Source of the DNA: Patescibacteria group bacterium
Lineage (GTDB): Bacteria; Patescibacteriota; Microgenomatia; Levybacterales; UBA12049
DNA length: 40,664 nt
Reading direction: 5' to 3'
NCBI GenBank assembly: GCA_023485715.1
Contig: JAMCZG010000030.1
Span: forward strand, 1-40,664
The notes below the pieces were generated by a model. That model was not told the origin of the DNA, did not search any database, and saw only the letters and a list, made by a program, of their open reading frames with translations. How positions within the stretch are numbered: position 1 is the stretch's first letter; every line of letters begins with the position of its first letter. Position numbers and translations under genes: made by a program. This document shows, in pieces, positions 15,249 to 24,213 of the stretch.

Positions 15249-16480
15249 TTAATAAACATGTAAATTATCTCTAGGAATTACTACTGATTTATAAACTTCG
15301 TCGAGTTTTTTAGCGATTTTGTCCCAAGCATATTTGTCTTCGATTAATTTTCTTGCGTTAGTTGCGAGTTTTTTGTATAAATCTTCATTTCTTAAGATTT
15401 TTAAAACAAGATCTACAATTTCGTTTGAATTATCAGATATTAAAACCTCTTCGTTGTTTACCGCGTCGATTCCCTCGATCCCAAGATTTGTTGTTACAAC
15501 CGGGACACCAGAAGCCATAGATTCTAAAATTTTAAAACTCGTACCTCCTCCAACTTTTATCGGAGAAAGTAAGATATGCGATTTTTTGAATATTTCTGCG
15601 GTGTCTTCAGGAGCATTTTCATCAAAAATTACGTTTTCTTCTCTATTTATTTTTTTTGTCGAATCAGGAATATGCGTCCAACAACCCAAAGTTTTAAATT
15701 GAGTTTTGAATTTTGAGTTTTGAGTTTTGAGTTTATTTTCGGCCATATATCTTTAAGGATAATTTTTATCGCATTTTTATTCTGAATCCATCTAAAATCA
15801 CCGATAAAAAGAATTATTTTCTCTTTATCTTTAATTTTTTCGTCGAGATTCATAACTTTAAATTTATCTACATCAACGCCATTTGGAACAACATCGATAT
15901 TATTTTTTTTCATTAATGTTTTTTCTTCCTCCGAAACAGCGACTAATTTCGTCGCTTTTTTCCAAAAACTCTCTTCGTAATGTTTTATTTTGGACACGTC
16001 AATTGCCAAAAATGGTTTCAGAAGAGATGGCGCCAGTTTAAAAAATCTTTTATAAACCAAATACTCGACATTATGCTCCACTAAAACAACCGGAATTTTA
16101 TTATAAATTTTACCAGGCAAATTTTGCATAACATAGGACGTTTCGACATGAATAAGATCGAATTTACTCTCTTCCACAAGATTTTCGAGAATTTCTTTTA
16201 ATCTAGGATTTGTATGTCCGACCATTAAAAACGGATACGAAGAAAATCCTGTTTTTAAAATATTTTTTATTGACCACTGTTTTTGTTTCTCGACAACAAA
16301 AACTTTTTCACAAAAACTTTTTATCTCATCTATATCTCTTTGTGTCTGATAATCACGTTTTTCGCAAACGAATGTTATTGTGTGTTTTTTTGAAAGTTGT
16401 TTTAAAAGATTATAAAGCCTTATATGGCCTCCTGTAAAAAGCGGGTGCGGCAGATAAGAGGAAAGTATTAATATTTTCAT
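15249..16480 (-). pseudogene. GT4-family glycosyltransferase split by a one-base frameshift
   Basis: Two overlapping frames together make one GT4. The first (16480-15647) starts MKILILSSYLPHPLFTGGH and covers the N-terminal domain, VPNGVDVDKF and the start of the donor domain (ILFIGDFRWIQNKNAI) up to LWVVGR. The second (in the -1 frame, ending at 15249) continues with HIPDSTKKI, ENVIFDENAPEDTAEIF, the VGGGTSFKILESMASGVPVV donor-binding block and the C-terminal helix. The frames meet near 15674, where GGACGCATATT lacks one base (GGACGC-CATATT would restore VVGRHIPDS). With that base the gene would be 411 codons, a normal GT4. A true deletion, an assembly error, or rescue at an A8 slippery run just downstream are all possible. 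A 7-bp tandem repeat lies 25 bp upstream of the break. Confidence 0.85.
15699..15733 (-). repeat. 7-bp tandem repeat inside the frameshifted GT4
   Basis: Five contiguous copies on the plus strand: TTGAGTT, TTGAATT, TTGAGTT, TTGAGTT, TTGAGTT. In the GT4 frame they encode the low-complexity NSKLKTQNSKLNLK segment between IWPKI and LWVVG. Confidence 0.9.
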
Positions 16481-16481
16481 T

Positions 16482-17903
16482 TTATTTAGATCTTAAATCT
16501 AAAATTATATAAGTAGGGGTTTGTTTAACAACTTTATACGGAACATGAGTCGTAGAAAGCGTTTCTTGCGGATTTGTACTCACGAGGTGTGTTGCGCCGT
16601 CTGTTACAAGGTCTGCAACCGGTTTTTGCATTATTGACCACCCATGCCTATTTGTTTGATATAAAAACGCCACGTCTGCAGAATATGGGGCGACAACCTG
16701 CGCGTCTTTTGGGGTTAATTTATCAACATCTCTTCCTGCCTCGACAATTTCTGGGTGATTTATCCAATAATAACCCCTAATTTCATACCAGCTGAACGCG
16801 AACATAAAAAACAAAATAATCGCGATCGTCGGCCAGACTACAATTCGGGAAATCTCTTTTACTGTTCTTATTAAAAATGTTATTCCTTTTGCTAGAAATA
16901 TCACTAAAACCGGCAAGATCGGGATTTGATAATAATCATGCGTAACATTTCCGCGGGCAATCACAAGGAAGTATATTATGACCCCTAAAAGCCATAAATG
17001 GAAAAACCACCCTTCTTTTTTTCCGGGTTTTAGAATAATGCCCAACATTAAGAAAAAAATACCCCAATAACCTAAAATAATTTTTGCGATTCTTTCCGCA
17101 AATATCCAACGGAAAAATGCTCCTGTAAATCTTATGTTTCCGTCGTTAAATAACCATGTTGAAGCAGGAATTCCTTCTCTGTGTAACGATATATAATTTC
17201 TCCACAAGATAAGCGGTACAAGTGAGATAATCAAAAAACTCCAAAACTCCCATTTTTTAAGTATAGACAGACCAAATTCTCTGAAGAAAAAATATAAAAA
17301 AGGTAAAAAAAGTATAACCTGATAGGGTTTTAAAAGAAAAGTCAATGAAACAAATACGGAACTCAAAATTAATAACCACGATTTATTTTTATCCCGCCAG
17401 AGGAACAAAGCAAGAATCGACGCCAAAGAAAAAAATATCATCATGGGTTCTGGCATTATTACCCTGCTGTAATAGACACTATAAGGAATAAATGCAAAAA
17501 AAATCGCAGCCCAGAAACCGACCATTTTTCCAAAAAAACGCCTAGCGATAAAATAAATTAAAATTATCGACCCTAATGAAAAAACTACAGAAATGAGTCG
17601 AGCAATATATTCATGAACTCCCCAAATGTTGTACGCGATATAAATTATTGTCTGGTATATTGGCGCCTCGACTAAAAACAATCTGTTTGGATTTTGTAGT
17701 CCCCATTCGTTTGTTATGGCGTAATTATCTACCTGGGGCCAAAAAAAATTATATCCGTCTTTTACAAAATTTCTCGCAACCGCGGCAGTATCTGCCTGTC
17801 GCCACGAATGCCAGTCGGCGATCGGATTGTCGATTTTATACAAACGCACCAAGAATGCACCGACAACTATTATTATTAACAAAAAGAGCTCTAATTTTTT
17901 CAT
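16482..17903 (-). CDS. ArnT/GT39-like membrane glycosyltransferase (GT-C fold)
   Basis: A polytopic GT-C enzyme of the PMT_2/ArnT type, expected to take a sugar from a polyprenyl-phosphate donor and attach it outside the membrane. TM1 is at about 5-22, then the first extracytoplasmic loop holds the acidic catalytic signature DWHSWRQADTAAVARNF (30-46), which is characteristic. About ten further hydrophobic helices follow, and a roughly 90-residue soluble tail (from about 385) contains DKLTPKDAQVVAPYSADVAFLYQ. At 473 residues it is normal for small bacterial members. It starts 11 nt after the ligase-fusion gene and ends 1 nt before the GT4. A donor could come from the GtrB-like enzyme at 25206. 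Confidence 0.88.
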   Translation of the reverse strand: MKKLELFLLIIIVVGAFLVRLYKIDNPIADWHSWRQADTAAVARNFVKDGYNFFWPQVDNYAITNEWGLQNPNRLFLVEAPIYQTIIYIAYNIWGVHEYIARLISVVFSLGSIILIYFIARRFFGKMVGFWAAIFFAFIPYSVYYSRVIMPEPMMIFFSLASILALFLWRDKNKSWLLILSSVFVSLTFLLKPYQVILFLPFLYFFFREFGLSILKKWEFWSFLIISLVPLILWRNYISLHREGIPASTWLFNDGNIRFTGAFFRWIFAERIAKIILGYWGIFFLMLGIILKPGKKEGWFFHLWLLGVIIYFLVIARGNVTHDYYQIPILPVLVIFLAKGITFLIRTVKEISRIVVWPTIAIILFFMFAFSWYEIRGYYWINHPEIVEAGRDVDKLTPKDAQVVAPYSADVAFLYQTNRHGWSIMQKPVADLVTDGATHLVSTNPQETLSTTHVPYKVVKQTPTYIILDLRSK

Positions 17904-17914
17904 TTACACTTAAT

Positions 17915-20900
17915 TTATTTATTTTCTATCGGGACGGTTATTGTCTTTTTTGTTCTGAAAACTTGTTCGACGTTGCCGTTGTTATCGAATTCAAAGACTT
18001 TGGCACTCGAGGATCCTTCGGCCGCATCCAAAGCAAGGTCCAAAGAAGGAGATATATTTACTTTTAAGTATTCATACTGAAAAGTAAACCAAAGCGCGTC
18101 TGGTAAACCCACCGGGAAAACCCACGCTTCTCCTTTTTTAATCGGTACATTAGTAAAGTAAAAAACCGGATTATATGTCGCCGCTTTAGTTTTTGCAAAA
18201 GTCTCATTAAAGTCCACCAATAATTTACTTGTAATACTACCTGCTCTTTTCCAATCTTCGTTTATTCTTATTAATTCATAAATATTGAAAACCAAAAACA
18301 ACCCGACACAAATAACCAGAAAACTAATCGAGTAAAATTTGTTTCTGAATAAAAACAAGCGGTCGAAAATTAATTTTATTATAAACACAAACAAAAGCAG
18401 AGCCCCAAACGATGCTAAATATACATAGCGAATCGATATGTTGCCCAATCCCAAATATGGAAGCAGAGCCAAGATAAATATAGCGATAGAAATTAACACA
18501 ACTTTTCTATCCGAAGAACCAAGTTTTTTAATTAAGAACCTGTAAATTGAATACAAGACTACAAGGATTATTACGATAGCAATAACGATATATATCGGAT
18601 TCGATTTGCCAAACAAGCGCAGTTTTTGATAGAAATCAAGCCATTTTGTACCGAAAAAAACCAGTCCTAAATATCCAAAAATATTTCCAAAAAAATTATA
18701 GGGAAAATGTAATAAATTATAATTGTAGTCGCCGCTGAGCCAATGACTTTGCGAAATATTTCTTACCCATAAATAGATCGGAATTGAAACTAAATAGATT
18801 AGATAATAGCCGCTATTAATAATAACCCGCGCTCCTTTTCTCATTATTATTTCGTATGCAATAATAAGTAGTGGCGCGATAATCCCGAGTTCATAAAAAA
18901 GAGGTGCTAAAAACACTGCTAACACTGAAAAAACAAGATAAACCCAAGCTTTCTTTTCCTTCCAAAGAATATAAAACAACAAGCCGAAAAGAATGAAAAC
19001 CACAGAAATTAAATGGCCTGTGGAAGAAATCCAATATACAACCTCAGAGTGAGATCCTAAAACCAAAAAGAACAATGCTACGATAAAAGCGAAGAGTTTG
19101 CTTTTTAATATCTTTTTGGAGATGATAAAAACAAGCGAAGACACGATCGCATGTAAAATAACCGAAAAAACGTGATACGCGACCGGATTTAACCAAAAAA
19201 TCGCGTAGGTTATATAGAAATATATTTTTGCTCCGGGCCTGTAGAAAAATCCATCTGAGTTAGTAAAATAATTTGCTATAGTATTCCAAGGTGGCTCACA
19301 TTTAACTAACCCGCTTTTGTATAAAACTTTTTTGCAATCTGCTGCCCATTTAAGCCATGTAAAATCATCTCCCACGAAAAAATTTCCAAATATCATCCAG
19401 AAAATTCCGAAAGCGATAAGAAAAATATATATAATGAGAAATGTTGATGATAAGGCTAGCTCTTTAAACTCCTTAAAGTAATTTATTTTTCTTTTTTTAT
19501 AAAGATGTAATATCCCCAATGTGATTCCGACCAGTAGCCAGAGAACAAAAGCCACTTTGGAAGCCTCAAAAACATCGATAAGTACTGCGTTTAAGCCTAA
19601 ACCGAAGATACCGGCTACAAATCCCAAAACAAAACTTTTAACGACTTTCGAATCAACGTCATCTATTACCTTTTTAATATATATACCCATTACAAAAAAT
19701 ATCGACAAAAACGATACAAGACCCAAGACGCCAATTTCTCCCAAAATTCTTAAATAATTATTATCTGTAGCCAAACTGATCGAAGAATATCCGCTTCCGG
19801 TAAAGATATTCCGATTAAGCGCATCGATTGCTCTTGGCCATTCCCCTTGAAATCTGGTAGTGAAAGAAACATCGTAAGCCAGCGCCTTTTTAACAACAAA
19901 ATTTCCCTCTACGCTCGTTATCTCGTCCGATTCTTCTCCCCCGCCGACTTTTAGCCTTTTGTAAAAAACTTGGGTTATTGTCTTTTCTGTCGGCTCAGAA
20001 GGAAAACTGATGTAGCCCGTGCCTTGAGGTAAATTTTCCCCGGTTGACTGTATTTCTTCGATCACAACCGGCTGGGCTTTTTTGTCGGTTTTTTTGGAAG
20101 TTTTTTTAACCCCTGTTTTATCCACCGATTGCGTAGCTATTCCGACTGGTTTGCCCGTTCTAGCATCGACAACTAAATCTACCTGCGTGATAGTACTCGC
20201 AAAACGCTCCGATATTCCTTGAAAAAAATTAAGTAAAAGCAAGCTTACAATGATTACGGGCAAAATGAATTTTTTCTTTTTCTGAATAACAAGCAGAATT
20301 ATTACCGTAATTAAATAGACCGCAAAAGATACCCGAGATTCTGTCATTAACAGAAGTATTAACCCCAAAAACGCCGTAACTAACATTAATAACTTTGCGA
20401 ATATATTTTTAAATCCAAAAAACAAACTACCGATAAGAGGAATCATTAAAACCAAATACGCAGCTAGATCGTAATGTCCTGCAAATGTAGACGGAACCCT
20501 AGAATATTCCGACAGTCTTAGAGGAATACCTTTGGCAAATTCCTCGTTCATCGTAAGAAACGCCGGAAAACCAAAGAATCTTTGACCGATTCCATAAAAT
20601 ACTACAGTACATAAAGTTGCAACCAACACGGTGATAATAGGATAAATAAACTTTTTGTCTCGGATCGAAAAATATGCGACAAAAAAAAGAGAGATGTATT
20701 CGATTCTCCTTAAATAATGCAGCCAGGCAACACTCGGAAATACGTTTAATAGAGACGGGAAAATAAAATAAATGGCGTAAACTGTCGATATGAGTCCTAC
20801 TAACCAGAAAATAACTATCGGTATCGTAAGCGGAGTTTTAATCCCGGCTTTTTTACGGATAAGCTGGATAAACCATGCAAAAACAGCAATTAGAACCAGA

Positions 20901-21037
20901 AAATCTTCCACCCTTATATATACCCACGTATGTTTCACGTCCAGAAGAGGAAGTTTCGGATACAATGGAATAAATGCCAATAAAAATAGCGTAATAAGAA
21001 GCAGAACATTGTCTGAGAACCATTTAAATATCTTCAT
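17915..21037 (-). CDS. Fusion of an O-antigen ligase/polymerase-like half and a GT-C-like membrane half
   Basis: A 1040-residue polytopic protein. Residues 1 to about 515 look like an O-antigen ligase or Wzy-type protein: many helices, the loop RVPSTFAGHYDLAAYL (181-196), a helix with MTESRVSF (231-238), a large extracytoplasmic loop (about 277-420, Lys/Thr-rich and then beta-like) and TDNNYLRILGEIGVLGL (424-440), a segment characteristic of this family. A charged linker (KKRKINYFKEFKE) leads to a second membrane unit (about 530-985) that starts with an acidic loop GDDFTWLKW (556-564) and resembles the separate GT-C-like gene at 32394. A soluble tail follows. It would move or polymerise lipid-linked glycan and add a sugar outside the membrane. 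The start overlaps the GT2 stop by 4 nt. The reading frame is intact, so the fusion is not an obvious error. Confidence 0.8.
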   Translation of the reverse strand: MKIFKWFSDNVLLLITLFLLAFIPLYPKLPLLDVKHTWVYIRVEDFLVLIAVFAWFIQLIRKKAGIKTPLTIPIVIFWLVGLISTVYAIYFIFPSLLNVFPSVAWLHYLRRIEYISLFFVAYFSIRDKKFIYPIITVLVATLCTVVFYGIGQRFFGFPAFLTMNEEFAKGIPLRLSEYSRVPSTFAGHYDLAAYLVLMIPLIGSLFFGFKNIFAKLLMLVTAFLGLILLLMTESRVSFAVYLITVIILLVIQKKKKFILPVIIVSLLLLNFFQGISERFASTITQVDLVVDARTGKPVGIATQSVDKTGVKKTSKKTDKKAQPVVIEEIQSTGENLPQGTGYISFPSEPTEKTITQVFYKRLKVGGGEESDEITSVEGNFVVKKALAYDVSFTTRFQGEWPRAIDALNRNIFTGSGYSSISLATDNNYLRILGEIGVLGLVSFLSIFFVMGIYIKKVIDDVDSKVVKSFVLGFVAGIFGLGLNAVLIDVFEASKVAFVLWLLVGITLGILHLYKKRKINYFKEFKELALSSTFLIIYIFLIAFGIFWMIFGNFFVGDDFTWLKWAADCKKVLYKSGLVKCEPPWNTIANYFTNSDGFFYRPGAKIYFYITYAIFWLNPVAYHVFSVILHAIVSSLVFIISKKILKSKLFAFIVALFFLVLGSHSEVVYWISSTGHLISVVFILFGLLFYILWKEKKAWVYLVFSVLAVFLAPLFYELGIIAPLLIIAYEIIMRKGARVIINSGYYLIYLVSIPIYLWVRNISQSHWLSGDYNYNLLHFPYNFFGNIFGYLGLVFFGTKWLDFYQKLRLFGKSNPIYIVIAIVIILVVLYSIYRFLIKKLGSSDRKVVLISIAIFILALLPYLGLGNISIRYVYLASFGALLLFVFIIKLIFDRLFLFRNKFYSISFLVICVGLFLVFNIYELIRINEDWKRAGSITSKLLVDFNETFAKTKAATYNPVFYFTNVPIKKGEAWVFPVGLPDALWFTFQYEYLKVNISPSLDLALDAAEGSSSAKVFEFDNNGNVEQVFRTKKTITVPIENK

Positions 21038-21909
21038 GTTTTTAATTTTATAGCTGTTCTATAAGTATTTAATAAATATTTATCCCGCGTCAATAGCCCT
21101 ATCGAAATTGCGATTAAAGCCTTAAAAAATAAGAAAACTTTAACTACATTATATTCTAAAAAGCCTTTATGTTTCTTATAGAAATAAATTATACCTTTAT
21201 AGATATTTATGATCGCAAATGACCTGTTGCTACTTCCGTGCTCGCTATGGAGAATCTTGACGTCAGGATAAAAGTAAGTCGAATAACCCATTTTTTTTGC
21301 CCTTAAGCATAAATCCATGTCTTCTAAATACATAAAAAAATTATCATCGAAACCGTCTAATTTTCTGAAAAGATCCGCTCTTATCATAAGCGATGCCCCG
21401 CTCACCCAATCGACCATTGCTTCTTTATCGGGACTTGTTCTCAATAATTTTTCTCCTCCGAAAAGCATTAAAAAAATATTAATTAAATCAAAAAACTTAC
21501 CCGCAGAATCCTGGTTTGTTTCGTCGGTATTTTTTAATTTCCCCCCCAAAATACCCACATGAGTATGCTTTTCTAAAAAATCTATCATTCTTTTTATGCC
21601 CCTATCTAAGACTTGTGTGTCCGAATTTAAAAATAAAAAATATTTACCGGACGCTTGTTTTGCTCCTAAATTATTTCCGCCGGAAAAACCCAAATTCTTC
21701 TTGTTCGAAATGACTTTAAGATTAGAAATTTCCTTTTTTAATACAGATATTTCTTCAACCGAATCATCGTTCGAGCCGTTGTCGACAACAATAATTTCGA
21801 TATTTTTTTTACTCAACTCATCTTTATAGATATCAAAAACAGAATTGACACACGAGACTGTGAAATCTCCTGTTTTATAGTTTAAAATTATAATCGATAA
21901 AATCGTCAT
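21034..21909 (-). CDS. GT2-family glycosyltransferase
   Basis: An inverting GT-A enzyme of 291 residues. MTILSIIILNYKTGDF opens the nucleotide-binding fold, EIIVVDNGSNDDS follows, the metal-binding DxD equivalent is in LFLNSDTQV (around residue 96), and MYLEDMDLCLRAKKMGY (around residue 195) is the second signature. A moderately hydrophobic stretch near the C-terminus (VFLFFKALIAISIGLL) may touch the membrane. Its stop overlaps the start of the ligase fusion by 4 nt (ATGA), so both are translated together. Relatives in the window are at 14372 and 39362. Sugar unknown. Confidence 0.9.
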   Translation of the reverse strand: MTILSIIILNYKTGDFTVSCVNSVFDIYKDELSKKNIEIIVVDNGSNDDSVEEISVLKKEISNLKVISNKKNLGFSGGNNLGAKQASGKYFLFLNSDTQVLDRGIKRMIDFLEKHTHVGILGGKLKNTDETNQDSAGKFFDLINIFLMLFGGEKLLRTSPDKEAMVDWVSGASLMIRADLFRKLDGFDDNFFMYLEDMDLCLRAKKMGYSTYFYPDVKILHSEHGSSNRSFAIINIYKGIIYFYKKHKGFLEYNVVKVFLFFKALIAISIGLLTRDKYLLNTYRTAIKLKT

Positions 21910-21930
21910 TTAATCGGATTTTGAAGAAAA

Positions 21931-22524
21931 TTAACGAAACCAAGCCGCACGCCCTAATTTATATGACAGGTCTTTAATTTCCCTTCTTCTTATTAATTTT
22001 GCCGGAACTCCACCGACTATTTCCATTTGTTTAACATCAGAAGTTACAACCGCTCCGGCAGCAATAACAGCTCCCTTGCCGATTTTTACGCCGGGGAGAA
22101 TAATCGCCCTTGGCCCAATAAAAACATAGTCTTCGATAATTACTGGCGCTGAAACACTCATAAAATTAACGTTGTCTACATCATGCTGTGAATTATAAAT
22201 CATAACATCACTTGCAATATCGACATGGTTTCCGATTAAAACTTTGTTTCTTCCGTCTAAAACTATCCCCTCGCCGATAATTGTATCTTTTCCGATTTCG
22301 ATATTCCCGGGGTTATAAAATCTTGTACCCATGTGTATCGCAGATCCTTTACCGATTTTTACGCCAGCGAGCCTGTAGAAAAACCTTCGAAAATGATGGC
22401 AGGGAACATAACCGACACAATGTAAAAGCATGACCTCAAACTCCAATAAGATTGTGAAAAAACGGTCTGCCATTTTTTCTGATATCTCTTTATTCGATAA
22501 TTCCTTACCGTATTTATCCTTCAT
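21931..22524 (-). CDS. Hexapeptide-repeat acyltransferase (WcaF/maltose O-acetyltransferase-like)
   Basis: A left-handed beta-helix O-acetyltransferase, expected to move an acetyl group from acetyl-CoA to a sugar. Hexapeptide repeats run from about residue 70: IGKDTIIGEGIVLDG, VLIGNHVDIASDV, then the catalytic-type His in YNSQHDVDN, VIIEDYVFIGPRAIILPGVKIGKGAVIAAGAVVTSD and the closing GGVPAKLI. The ATG at 22524 gives 197 residues and starts just after the upstream stop; a TTG at 22545 would overlap the upstream gene by 17 nt and is less likely. The N-terminal 60 residues are helical, with a hydrophobic patch (FFTILLEFEVMLLHCVGYV). Position in the glycan operon points to acetylation of a sugar in the repeat unit. 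Confidence 0.88.
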   Translation of the reverse strand: MKDKYGKELSNKEISEKMADRFFTILLEFEVMLLHCVGYVPCHHFRRFFYRLAGVKIGKGSAIHMGTRFYNPGNIEIGKDTIIGEGIVLDGRNKVLIGNHVDIASDVMIYNSQHDVDNVNFMSVSAPVIIEDYVFIGPRAIILPGVKIGKGAVIAAGAVVTSDVKQMEIVGGVPAKLIRRREIKDLSYKLGRAAWFR

Positions 22525-22528
22525 AAAA

Positions 22529-23662
22529 TTATTTTCGCGCGACAACGTTTTCCAAGACGTTCAATGTTTCTCTGGCGGTTTTTTCCCAGCTAAATTTTTT
22601 CACCTGTTCGTAACCTTTTTTAACCATTTCCGATCTGAGTTTTTTGTCTTCGATAACTCGTTTGATTTTAGAAGCCATATCTTCCGGAGTTTTTGGATCA
22701 AAATATAAAGCTGCATCTCCCCCCGCTTCGGGCAAACTACTAACATTGCTTGCGAGTACAGGACAACCATTTGCCATTGCCTCAAGCACCGGTAATCCAA
22801 AACCTTCGTATAAACTTGGTAAAACAAAGCATAAGGCATTTTTATATAACAAAGTTAATTCTGAGTCCGACACAAATTCTAAAAATCTTACATTTTCTGA
22901 AACACCAAACTTTTCTGGCGCCTTAAGAATTTCTTCAAAAAGCCACCCTTTTTTACCAACGATAATTAATTGGAGATCGTTAATATTTCCTCTTTTCGAA
23001 ATTAAAGAGAATGCTTCGATTAAACCGGTTATGTTTTTTCTTGGCTGTAATGTCCCGACAAACAAAATATAATCTCCTTTGATCCCGTATTTTCTTTTTA
23101 TAATATCCATATCTGCTGTTTTTAACCCGTTATTTTCGACTGTTTTTAACCCAGGATAAGTTACAACTACTTTATCTTCGGTTAATTTATATAGCTTAAT
23201 TATATCATCTTTACTCGCCTGGCTAATAGTAAAAATTTTCTTTGCTTTTTTTACAGAATAATTCGTCCAGTTCTTTAATTGATAAAGATCTTTTTTGGTA
23301 AACATTTCGGGAAAATAAATATAAGAAAGGTCCATTACCGAAATCACTGTCGGAACCGGAGAAAATCTTGGAGAGTAGTGCGTTGGCGTAAAAAAAACGT
23401 CTGGCCAGGGTTTATGTAAATATAGATTAATCGGCAACCCAAATTGGGTCCAAAATTTTTTAGGCCGCACTATTTTGTATTCCCAGCCCTCTCTGCTTTT
23501 TGGAAAATCCATAACGGGGTTATCTTTTAAATAAATTTTAAACCGGTATTTTTGGACCGGTAACCCGAAGCTTTCAAATTGTTTTAATATTTCGAATGCG
23601 TATTCGCCGATCCCCACTCTTTTTTGAACATTTGCTTCATTTCCGTCGATCCCGATTACCAT
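22529..23662 (-). CDS. GT4-family glycosyltransferase
   Basis: A complete 377-residue GT-B enzyme. It starts MVIGIDGNEANVQKRVGIGEYA, has FFTPTHYSPRFSPVPTVISVMDLSY in the N-terminal domain, and a donor domain beginning ILFVGTLQPRKNITGLIEAF (about 199-218) with EX7E in YEGFGLPVLEAMANGCPV (around residue 285). The SQASKDDIIKLY and KVVVTYPGL segments are also typical. The ATG lies one codon after the TAG of the truncated GT4 upstream and in the same frame. The next gene follows by 4 nt. Probably a mannosyl- or related transferase; specificity is not readable. Confidence 0.92.
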   Translation of the reverse strand: MVIGIDGNEANVQKRVGIGEYAFEILKQFESFGLPVQKYRFKIYLKDNPVMDFPKSREGWEYKIVRPKKFWTQFGLPINLYLHKPWPDVFFTPTHYSPRFSPVPTVISVMDLSYIYFPEMFTKKDLYQLKNWTNYSVKKAKKIFTISQASKDDIIKLYKLTEDKVVVTYPGLKTVENNGLKTADMDIIKRKYGIKGDYILFVGTLQPRKNITGLIEAFSLISKRGNINDLQLIIVGKKGWLFEEILKAPEKFGVSENVRFLEFVSDSELTLLYKNALCFVLPSLYEGFGLPVLEAMANGCPVLASNVSSLPEAGGDAALYFDPKTPEDMASKIKRVIEDKKLRSEMVKKGYEQVKKFSWEKTARETLNVLENVVARK

Positions 23663-23665
23663 AAT

Positions 23666-24211
23666 CTAAGCTCCCGGGTAAATTACCCTAATCTTATCGT
23701 CTTCTATGCCCAGAATTTCTTCGATATCTCTTTTTGTCGATTTTGAGATACAAAAAACTATATCCGATTCTTTTTTTACCCATTTTAGCTTTCTTTTTTG
23801 CGTCGCGATTATTTTTGAATCTGTTTCCCGAGGATATTTATAAACAATCATATCGTAAATTATCGTCGCTTTTTTGGCTTTTTTCGTTGGTGGTTCAAGC
23901 CAATCGGAAGTAATAAATAGATCTATGTCTCCGATAAACCACTCGATCGGAAAAATATGCAATCGATTCCATAATAAGTCCAAAAATGTAGGAGGAAACC
24001 TGAATTTTTTAACCTTAATATTTTTATAATTTGATTGAAAATTGTCCCGCTGAGCGGGAGAAAATTGAAAATTCTTTCTGAGTGACGAAAAAAATAAGAT
24101 GTACTCATTTTTTCTATCGTATTCTATTAAGGCAGAAACCAGATTTTTAACATATTCCCCTACCCCTGTTTCCCTATACGCAATTTGACTTATATCGATT
24201 CCTATTTTCAA
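23666..24211 (-). pseudogene. GT4-family glycosyltransferase truncated at the domain boundary (N-terminal half only)
   Basis: The 181 residues from a TTG at 24211 match the N-terminal domain of GT4 enzymes: KIGIDISQIAYRETGVGEYVKNL, KATIIYDMIVYKYP, DIVFCISKSTKRDIEEIL and finally KIRVIYPGA, where a TAG ends the frame. In a normal GT4 this point is the hinge, and a donor-binding domain of about 180 residues should follow; it is absent. No ATG is available; a GAAAGG Shine-Dalgarno-like stretch 6 nt upstream supports the TTG. Residues about 48-66 (NFQFSPAQRDNFQSNYKN) look inserted and hold a 15-bp palindrome. Without a donor domain it cannot be a normal transferase: it is either a remnant or a part that pairs with another protein. 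The intact GT4 at 22529 starts one codon later. Confidence 0.8.
24045..24059. repeat. 15-bp GC-rich palindrome in coding sequence
   Basis: TCCCGCT-G-AGCGGGA, 7-bp perfect arms with one centre base, flanked by AT-rich direct repeats of TGAAAATT at 24035 and about 24066. It encodes the FSPAQRDNF part of the truncated GT4. Confidence 0.85.
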
Positions 24212-24213
24212 AT

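Noticed and set aside
22525..22545. TTG start of the acyltransferase at 22545
   Set aside because: It overlaps the upstream gene by 17 nt with no Shine-Dalgarno; the ATG at 22524 follows the upstream stop.
22600..23072. Frames on both strands within the GT4 at 22529
   Set aside because: They are shadows of a well-conserved GT4 and have no start signals.
24045..24059. The GC-rich palindrome as a transcription terminator
   Set aside because: It is inside a coding frame and has no T-run after it on either strand.
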